From Bdellovibrio sp. CG10_big_fil_rev_8_21_14_0_10_47_8 (GTDB taxonomy: Bacteria; Bdellovibrionota; Bdellovibrionia; Bdellovibrionales; Bdellovibrionaceae), in assembly GCA_002773975.1 (NCBI GenBank), contig PEZR01000081.1, positions 1 to 6,070 of the forward strand: 6,070 nt of DNA. Direction: 5' to 3'. Within the stretch, counting starts at the first letter, position 1. Each line of letters begins with the position of its first letter. This document shows, one piece after another, positions 1 through 4,247 of the stretch. The notes beneath the pieces were generated by a model. It made no database searches and was not told where the DNA came from. It worked only from the letters and a program-made list of their open reading frames with translations. A program made the position numbers and the translations under genes.

Positions 1-852
1 CTTTTTCAGCTCCACATAGTGAATAACCAACTGGATAATTTTTCCTGGAGGCGGCGGCGCTGCGGGTCTGACGGAGATCAAATTGATGACACCATCATTG
101 GCCGGTTTTGGTCGTTTAACAACGCCATCGAGTTCGGACTTTTCAATAATAAGAGCCGGAATATAGGTCTTAGCAATGATTTCGGCTCGTGTTTTTTCGT
201 CTTCGCTGCTGGCGACACCTTGAAGAATAAACTTGTCATTCACAGCTCGAACTTCAATTTCTGGATTGTTGATGTCTCGAGCGATAAATTCGGCGATTTT
301 CTTTTGCGCCAAGGGCGACAATGTCACCAAAGAAGACGCTTGATCTCCGAACTGACCAACCACATTGTAAATGCGATTCATATCTCGGGGTAAAAGAATT
401 TGACCATCGACAATGACCTTGTTGTTGATGATTTTGATGCTGATGCCCTCAATGTCCCCGAGAAGAGATTGCATCTCCCGAACAACGGCATCCAATTTTG
501 ACTTTCGAACTTGCAAACGATATTCGGCAACGATCTTGCCGGTTTTCATTTCTTTCAGAGTAAAAGTACAAAGGCCCTCTCGTTTTGGGGTGAATCTCAG
601 CGTATTGATCTCTTCCGAGTACAGAGCTTCTGCGATACCTAGTTTTCGGCAATCACCACCAGACTTAAATGGCTTTTTGACAGGAGGAACTTTTTCGTCC
701 CTTTCTAATCCCAAAGTCAATGTCAGGAAATTTCGGGGGCGATTCGGCAACCGCTCCTTATCATCGTCTTCCTGGGCAAAACATGGATGCACGAATGACA
801 ATACGAGCAACAACGATGCTAGTCTTTGCAAATACCTCCATAGTCTAATCAT
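1..852 (-). CDS. cpaC: Tad pilus secretin CpaC/RcpA, N-terminal 284 residues (partial, runs off left edge)
   Basis: Outer-membrane secretin that forms the exit channel for the Flp pilus; only the periplasmic N-terminal part is present and the reading frame is still open at base 1. Residues 1-26 are a signal peptide (basic start, Leu-rich core, cleavage after CFA before QEDD). Residues about 40-115 resemble the N-terminal pilus-formation domain, ending in the pattern G-CTFTLKEMKTGK-V. Two successive BON/KH-like modules follow (about 118-175 and 182-232; KVIVDGQ and KFILQGV are the turns). Residues 257-284 (INLISV, then IIQLVIHYVELKK) look like the entry to the secretin domain. There are two possible ATG codons, at 858 and 852. 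I chose 852 because GGGAG lies six bases before it but directly abuts the other. The gene begins 20 bp after cpaB, in the same operon. Two mature cysteines, C68 and C95, could form a disulfide. Family call is firm; exact domain borders are estimates. Confidence 0.85.
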   Translation of the reverse strand, partial: MIRLWRYLQRLASLLLVLSFVHPCFAQEDDDKERLPNRPRNFLTLTLGLERDEKVPPVKKPFKSGGDCRKLGIAEALYSEEINTLRFTPKREGLCTFTLKEMKTGKIVAEYRLQVRKSKLDAVVREMQSLLGDIEGISIKIINNKVIVDGQILLPRDMNRIYNVVGQFGDQASSLVTLSPLAQKKIAEFIARDINNPEIEVRAVNDKFILQGVASSEDEKTRAEIIAKTYIPALIIEKSELDGVVKRPKPANDGVINLISVRPAAPPPPGKIIQLVIHYVELKK

Positions 853-872
853 ACTCATCTCCCTTTTCTCCA

Positions 873-1769
873 TCAAAAGTTCTTGAAAGGGCCTTTTTTC
901 TTGGGCAAGGTCGGAACTACATTTTGTCTTCGTTGCTGCGGAATTTGAATCGGACTTACTACTGTTGTCTGTGGGCTTGATTCAAGGCTAATTGTTGGAC
1001 GGCCAAGCACACTGTCAGACGTCGAACTGGGTAGTCGTGGTGGTACCGTTCGGTCATTTGGATTTCTCAAGGTGAAATAGATGTTCGAAGGCGACGTTGA
1101 AATAATATAAATCAAGTCCTGTGCTTCTTTGGGCGTAGCCTCAATGGTCAAAGAGCTATATTTGGTGTCATTGGAAAGATTAGTCAAAATCGCATTTTTG
1201 CCGGAGCCATCTGGCTCGACAGAAACGGGCAGGCTATTGACAACTTTAATTCCAGTGGCAAGGACCACTACATCTTGCATCAACATGCTGACTTCACGTT
1301 TTTGCGTAAAGCCCTTGCCAGTGTCAATGGCCGCGTAGATATCAACACGATCCCCAGGGCGGATCAGTTTAGCCACACCCCGCACCTCATCAATAGGTAA
1401 GGTCACAGCTCTTTTGCTGGGGGCAACCTGTAAAGAAATTCCAGTATCAGGTCCAGGGAGCAGGAGTTTGCTGTCCAGAATCTGCTCGCCCTTTTTGATC
1501 GCTTTTCCCGCCACCTGTCCGACTGCCAAGTCAGGATCTTGAATCGCGCCAGGCTCCATAAAGTCCGCAGGCTTTTGAACCACTTCTAACATGGTATCAT
1601 CAATGGTTCGCATTTCTTCGATATTCGCTTTGGCGACCACGACGTTCTTCATCGTTCCGTATGTTTTATCGTACTCAGCCTTTTTTTCTTGGGAGTATGA
1701 ATAAAGCAAGAAGGCCGCGAAGAGCCCCGAGCCCAGTGAGATCCATAATGTTCTAGATTCGTTATTCAT
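873..1769 (-). CDS. cpaB: Flp pilus assembly protein CpaB/RcpC
   Basis: Periplasmic, inner-membrane-anchored partner of the secretin in Tad pilus assembly. The 298-residue length is normal for the family. Residues about 8-25 form the single membrane anchor. Residues 43-105 are a SAF domain (start NVVVAKANI, then VGQVAGKAIKKGEQI and the closing KLLLPG). The RcpC/CpaB region follows, with the highly typical RAVTLPIDEVRGVAKLIRPGDRVDIYA stretch at 120-146 (contains the diagnostic PGDRVDI), then QDVVVLA at 165-171 and ATPKEAQDLIYI at 211-222. The C-terminal tail, 241-298, is rich in Pro, Ser and Gln, lacks an evident fold and ends in a basic KKKGPFKNF. The ATG at 1769 is preceded by AGGGAAG at about five bases. 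The gene starts 12 bp after the upstream TadE/TadF-like gene and is followed after 20 bp by cpaC, which fits the usual cpaB-cpaC pairing. Confidence 0.93.
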   Translation of the reverse strand: MNNESRTLWISLGSGLFAAFLLYSYSQEKKAEYDKTYGTMKNVVVAKANIEEMRTIDDTMLEVVQKPADFMEPGAIQDPDLAVGQVAGKAIKKGEQILDSKLLLPGPDTGISLQVAPSKRAVTLPIDEVRGVAKLIRPGDRVDIYAAIDTGKGFTQKREVSMLMQDVVVLATGIKVVNSLPVSVEPDGSGKNAILTNLSNDTKYSSLTIEATPKEAQDLIYIISTSPSNIYFTLRNPNDRTVPPRLPSSTSDSVLGRPTISLESSPQTTVVSPIQIPQQRRQNVVPTLPKKKGPFKNF

Positions 1770-1781
1770 AAAAACTTCCCT

Positions 1782-2273
1782 TTATCCACCGCAGCTTGCG
1801 GTCAAACAGATTCCATAAGCCGTTCGAACCCATCCAGGATTCACACCTTCGTCCGCTCCGGTTTCCGAAGCGCGACGTCCCTCAGCGATTCCCTTAATTC
1901 GATCATGTTCCGATGCTCCCTTGGCCTCAGCGACTTCTCGAATATCTGAGAACTTAATAGGACGTTTTGTTGCCACGAATTTGTCCGTACTTGAAACCAC
2001 TTCACTGATCACAGTGTGAAAACGCATCTGAGTTACCGTGTAGGTGAACGAGGCATCAGACTCAGGCGTGTCCCGCAAGTAACTCAGATCAGATCGATTG
2101 CGAAAAGTTTCGAAAGAATAGTTTCTAGCAGCAATGGAATTTAAGATTCCAGAATGAATCAAGCCAAAAAATCCCAATGAAAAATTCACTAAAAGAATAA
2201 AAATCGCCAAGATTGGCACAATCTCGATCATGGCATTTCCTCGGGAATTACAGACGGCGCAATTCTTTAACAT
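1782..2273 (-). CDS. TadE/TadF-like pseudopilin
   Basis: A 163-residue minor pilin candidate of the Tad system. The N-terminus has a type IV prepilin-like site, SRG|NAMIE: Gly12 precedes the cut and Glu17 sits at mature +5, followed by one hydrophobic helix (about 18-40) and the IAARNYSFE segment typical of TadE-like proteins. The leader contains a CxxC (Cys5, Cys8). The C-terminus reads WVRTAYGICLTASCGG, with two cysteines (156, 161) that could form a disulfide outside the membrane. An upstream in-frame start at 2387 would add 38 residues inside the preceding gene. I prefer ATG 2273 because GGGAGG lies seven bases before it and the leader then has normal length. This ATG overlaps the previous stop in ATGTTAA (7 nt), so translation is probably coupled. 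TadE versus TadF cannot be decided by eye. The peptidase at 3608-3105 is the likely processing enzyme. Confidence 0.75.
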   Translation of the reverse strand: MLKNCAVCNSRGNAMIEIVPILAIFILLVNFSLGFFGLIHSGILNSIAARNYSFETFRNRSDLSYLRDTPESDASFTYTVTQMRFHTVISEVVSSTDKFVATKRPIKFSDIREVAEAKGASEHDRIKGIAEGRRASETGADEGVNPGWVRTAYGICLTASCGG

Positions 2274-2875
2274 CCGTTGTCCTCCCATGAAACTGCATAG
2301 TCCGTGGATTTTCGAAATCGGCTGAATCGATTCTGGCCGTCTACGGTCCACAGAGCTTCTTTCCTGGCTTCCATAAAATCGAAACACTCTTTTTGGCTGG
2401 GCTCTCGTATTAAAAATCCTGTGAGCCGCGCTTTGAACCCGTCGTCTTCTGGGGTGACGCTGCCAACAAAGGGCAAACGCATTTCAAGAATTTTTGCGAC
2501 CAAAGTTGCCCGAACCCCTTGAAAGGTATTTGAGACATAGTTCGACGAGCGATAGTCTCCTTCAAAATTATCACCATTGCCGGCCCGAATCTCAAGATCA
2601 GATGGTTTGGAAACTGTATACCATCCATTTTGAAAAAGGGGTCCAAAGGCATTTCCTGCAATGAGTTTTTCATATTTTGATTGCGCGGTTTTTTTCTGAG
2701 CTTCCACATCAAAGTTGCCGGCCGCTTGCGCGCGCGCCGCTGAGTAAACGGTGTACTGAACAATTTCTACGGTGGATAAAGTAAAGGTCAAAGCAAAGGT
2801 TAACATCGTCAAACCAAAGGCAATGATGACTGCAAATAAAAACTCAGTTGTGACAAATCCAGACTGATTTTTCAT
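2267..2875 (-). CDS. TadE-like pseudopilin
   Basis: A 202-residue minor pilin or pseudopilin of the Tad pilus. The start MKNQSG|FVTTE is a compact prepilin leader with Gly6 before the cut and Glu11 at +5. A hydrophobic helix spans about 12-34, followed by VEIVQYTVYSAARAQAAG, a segment characteristic of TadE-like proteins, in which the post-helix region is Ala-rich. The remaining 140 residues are a soluble domain, presumably periplasmic, with Cys173 region (QKECFDF) and a C-terminal Cys202. The ATG at 2875 overlaps the upstream stop as ATGA, and its ribosome site is weak (GAGG about eight bases upstream), so translation probably depends on coupling. Its own stop overlaps the start of the next pseudopilin. 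The first six residues differ from those of the small upstream protein (2872-3108) only at position 5. Family placement is good; the precise role within the pilus is unknown. Confidence 0.78.
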   Translation of the reverse strand: MKNQSGFVTTEFLFAVIIAFGLTMLTFALTFTLSTVEIVQYTVYSAARAQAAGNFDVEAQKKTAQSKYEKLIAGNAFGPLFQNGWYTVSKPSDLEIRAGNGDNFEGDYRSSNYVSNTFQGVRATLVAKILEMRLPFVGSVTPEDDGFKARLTGFLIREPSQKECFDFMEARKEALWTVDGQNRFSRFRKSTDYAVSWEDNGC

Positions 2876-3108
2876 TGGTTAGGCCTCAAGGACAGATAAC
2901 GTCCTTTCGAGTTTGGATGCTTTCCAGCCCCACAGCCAGTCCAAACACCACATTCAATCATTCCCGACAAGGTTCCCCAGGGCTCTCCTACCAGCTTCTG
3001 GGCAAATCGACTTTCTTGGAGGTACTTTGAAACCAACAATGAAACCGAAACCAACAGCGCCAGCAAAAGAATAGTTTCAACGATCATTTGACCACCTTGA
3101 TTTTTCAT
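2872..3108 (-). CDS. Small minor prepilin candidate (78 residues, unrecognised family)
   Basis: I do not recognise this protein as a named family, but it has the layout of a small type IVb prepilin. The start MKNQGG|QMIVE puts Gly6 before the cut and Glu11 at +5, followed by a hydrophobic helix (TILLLALLVSVSLLVSKYL, 12-30). The short C-terminal part (31-78) has Trp and two cysteines in IECGVWTGCG (53 and 59) and then a polar GKHPNSKGRYLSLRPN tail. An in-frame start at 3123 would add five residues. ATG 3108 is preferred because GGGAGG lies six bases upstream and it overlaps the peptidase stop as ATGA. Its own stop overlaps the next gene as ATGA. It lies between the peptidase and the TadE-like gene, so a role as minor pilin or assembly factor is inferred from position and leader only. 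Confidence 0.72.
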   Translation of the reverse strand: MKNQGGQMIVETILLLALLVSVSLLVSKYLQESRFAQKLVGEPWGTLSGMIECGVWTGCGAGKHPNSKGRYLSLRPNQ

Positions 3109-3608
3109 AAGGTGCCTCCCCAAACTAAGCTTGTGAGGTAGCCCAACAAAAGCGCCACCGTGAAGGGGATTTTGTGGGTTTTGGTCTCTTGAAGTTTAAC
3201 TCGTTGAAAGAGAGCAAGAAGATTGTGAAGAAAAGCTTTGATTTCCCCTTTGAGTGCAACCTGAAAGATCCCCAAAAGAGATCCCCAAACAAGAGCACCG
3301 AAAACAGAAATCAAAACTCCCTGCCAAGTCATCAGCAGGCTCACCGCCAAAAATAGTTTTAAGTCGCCGCCGCCAATGGCTTTCATCAAGTACAGTGGCA
3401 GAATTAAAATTGCACCAGCCATCAAAGAAAGAACAGACACCAGTAGGCCCGGCAGCCCCTGGGTGACCAGGACAAAGATAATGGCAGTGCCGGCAGAAAT
3501 CAGAACAAATTGATTGGGAACTTTTTTCGAACGCAGATCTCCCACCACTCCAAAACTGAGCAGGCCAATGGCCAATGCGATCTGTAGAATGTTGATGTTC
3601 AATCCCAT
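3105..3608 (-). CDS. cpaA: Prepilin peptidase CpaA/TadV (A24 family)
   Basis: Inner-membrane aspartic peptidase that removes prepilin leaders after glycine; the short TadV/CpaA class lacks the N-methyltransferase domain of PilD. At 167 residues it has the usual length for this class. The two catalytic aspartates are visible: Asp24 in VVGDLRSKKVPN, with the conserved Asn shortly after, and Asp82 in the GGGDLKLF signature (79-86). Several hydrophobic segments give about five membrane passes, and KIPFTVALLLGYL near the C-terminus matches the conserved Pro-containing last segment. A GTG at 3617 would give 170 residues but lacks a ribosome site. ATG 3608 is preferred because it shares a base with the upstream stop (TAATG), which suggests coupled re-initiation, with a short GGGA just before. 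It is probably responsible for processing Flp and the pseudopilins of the same operon. Confidence 0.92.
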   Translation of the reverse strand: MGLNINILQIALAIGLLSFGVVGDLRSKKVPNQFVLISAGTAIIFVLVTQGLPGLLVSVLSLMAGAILILPLYLMKAIGGGDLKLFLAVSLLMTWQGVLISVFGALVWGSLLGIFQVALKGEIKAFLHNLLALFQRVKLQETKTHKIPFTVALLLGYLTSLVWGGTL

Positions 3609-3799
3609 TATTCCCACTTTAAAGGACTGGTCCCGGACCCAGTGCTCTGTCCAAAACCATCCCCAGTTATCAAGTGCTTCTCTACGCGTGCTCCAAGCTT
3701 CGGCCCAGCATTGTTGAAGGACCGATTTGGATTCTTAACCAATGCACCCATGGCCAAAAATACAAATAAAGCTAAGAGCAGCACATATTCAGCAGTCAC
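3608..3799 (-). CDS. Flp-like pilin paralogue lacking a prepilin leader
   Basis: A 63-residue protein starting at GTG with sequence M-TAEYVLLLALFVFLAMGALV. The TAEYVLL block is identical to positions 20-26 of the adjacent Flp pilin, where it sits at mature +3 to +9, so this protein starts just inside what would be a mature pilin and has no Gly cleavage site. The rest, 22-63, is polar and Gly/Ser-rich (GPKLGARVEKHLITGDGFG) and unlike the Flp tail. The start is limited by an in-frame TAG at 3814-3812; no ATG, GTG or TTG lies between that stop and 3799. AGGAG at 3813-3809 is nine bases before GTG, a slightly long spacing. The gene follows flp by 16 bp and its stop overlaps cpaA as TAATG. It may be a membrane-inserted minor subunit or assembly factor that does not need the peptidase. 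Function unknown; that it is real is supported by its Flp-like helix and its place in the operon. Confidence 0.65.
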   Translation of the reverse strand: MTAEYVLLLALFVFLAMGALVKNPNRSFNNAGPKLGARVEKHLITGDGFGQSTGSGTSPLKWE

Positions 3800-3815
3800 G
3801 CGAAGGTTCTCCTAA

Positions 3816-4010
3816 TTAGTTTCCGTTCGGAGTGATTTGCCCCATCGCGCTGGTTGTTTCGTCAATTTTTCCTTTGAGTGCACCCATAATTTTGTCTTTA
3901 AACATAATGACGAGTCCAACAACGATCGCAATCAACAGAACATACTCAGCTGTTCCCTGACCACTTTCGTCCATCCACAATTGACGAGCCCAAAGTTGCA
4001 ACCTTTTCAT
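3816..4010 (-). CDS. flp: Flp/Fap type IVb major pilin prepilin
   Basis: Structural subunit of the Tad pilus. The 64-residue prepilin has a 17-residue basic leader (MKRLQLWARQLWMDESG), cleavage expected between Gly17 and Gln18, and Glu22-Tyr23 at +5/+6, the hallmark of Flp pilins. A single hydrophobic helix (YVLLIAIVVGLVIMF) is followed by KDKIMGALKGKIDE and a short polar tail ending NGN, as in other Flp proteins. An in-frame ATG farther upstream (4055) would add 15 residues. ATG 4010 is chosen because a near-perfect ribosome site, AGGAGGT at 4021-4015, stands four bases before it, the strongest in the window and fitting for an abundant pilin. It is the first gene of the operon and its stop lies within the ribosome site region of the next gene. 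It should be processed by the CpaA/TadV enzyme two genes on. Confidence 0.95.
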   Translation of the reverse strand: MKRLQLWARQLWMDESGQGTAEYVLLIAIVVGLVIMFKDKIMGALKGKIDETTSAMGQITPNGN

Positions 4011-4030
4011 GATGACCTCCTGTAATAATC

Positions 4031-4047
4031 GTGGGCTTAAAACCCAC
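4031..4047 (-). other. Short stem-loop in the flp 5' leader
   Basis: On the minus strand GTGGG, seven bases with a central TTAA, then CCCAC. The element lies ten bases upstream of the flp ribosome site and downstream of the promoter candidate, so it would be in the mRNA leader. It could protect the 5' end of an abundant transcript or be a protein-binding site. The 5-bp stem is short, so function is uncertain. Confidence 0.35.
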
Positions 4048-4057
4048 AAGTTCATTC

Positions 4058-4087
4058 TTTATATCGGCTCATTTTAATATTTCATTG
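4058..4087 (-). promoter_or_regulatory. Promoter candidate for the flp-cpa operon (FliA-like or sigma-70-like)
   Basis: On the minus strand GCCGATAT (4068-4061) matches seven of eight bases of the sigma-28/FliA -10 box GCCGATAA. At the proper 11-base distance stands CAATGAAA (4087-4080), which matches the FliA -35 poorly. The same stretch can be read as a sigma-70 promoter: ATGAAA (4085-4080), 16 bases, TATAAA (4063-4058). Either reading would start transcription about 4055-4050, roughly 40-45 bases before the flp ATG, leaving room for the stem-loop and ribosome site. This is the only convincing promoter-like block in the gap, and no operon-internal promoter was seen. Which sigma factor is used cannot be decided from the sequence. 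Confidence 0.45.
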
Positions 4088-4135
4088 AGAGTTCCAGGGC
4101 ATAAAACTCGTCCTGTCGAATTCTTAGACACTCTG

Positions 4136-4175
4136 GTCTCGTTTTGAGACAGATTTTGCGACGATATCTTCTGTC
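4136..4175. promoter_or_regulatory. Inverted repeats upstream of the flp promoter, possible activator sites
   Basis: Two overlapping inverted repeats: GTCTC-N5-GAGAC (4136-4140 with 4146-4150) and GACAGA-N16-TCTGTC (4148-4153 with 4170-4175). They lie about 80-120 bases upstream of the expected flp transcription start, a usual distance for an enhancer-type activator, and the neighbouring gene encodes such a protein. No experiment or consensus ties this protein to these sites, so the role is inference. Confidence 0.3.
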
Positions 4176-4185
4176 ACAGAATGGC

Positions 4186-4223
4186 GTGGGATTCGGGTGA
4201 GGGGACCCTCACCCGAATCCCAC
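4186..4223 (-). terminator. Perfect 18-bp inverted repeat after the regulator gene, possible terminator without U-tract
   Basis: Arms 4186-4203 and 4206-4223 (GTGGGATTCGGGTGAGGG and its exact complement) are separated by two bases, so RNA would fold into a GC-rich stem of about 17 bp with a tetraloop. It begins 24 bases past the regulator stop. The position fits a terminator isolating the regulator from the flp operon, but neither strand has a run of T after it. It might instead be a processing or stability stem, or a protein site. The structure is certain; the function is not. Confidence 0.5.
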
Positions 4224-4247
4224 CCGAAACTTTAGTTAAAGAACGAA

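Noticed and set aside
413..886. Plus-strand open frames of 124 and 157 codons opposite cpaC
   Set aside because: They are antisense shadows: low-complexity Ser/Asn/Arg-rich translations without domain, while the minus strand encodes a continuous secretin with signal peptide.
1782..2387. Longer 201-residue reading of the TadE/TadF-like gene from 2387
   Set aside because: The extra 38 residues lie inside the preceding gene, are charged and unlike a prepilin leader, and GGGAGG precedes the ATG at 2273.
2728..2737. Alternating GCGCGCGCGC tract
   Set aside because: It is ten bases long and simply encodes the Ala-Arg-Ala segment after the TadE-like helix.
3608..3820. The leaderless pilin as a frameshifted second half of flp
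   Set aside because: Flp is complete with its own tail and stop, and the downstream frame has its own TAG at 3814-3812 and a ribosome site; the tails of the two proteins differ.
4011..4055. Extra 15 N-terminal residues of Flp from an ATG at 4055
   Set aside because: They cover the stem-loop and the strong ribosome site, and the leader from 4010 already has ordinary length and charge.
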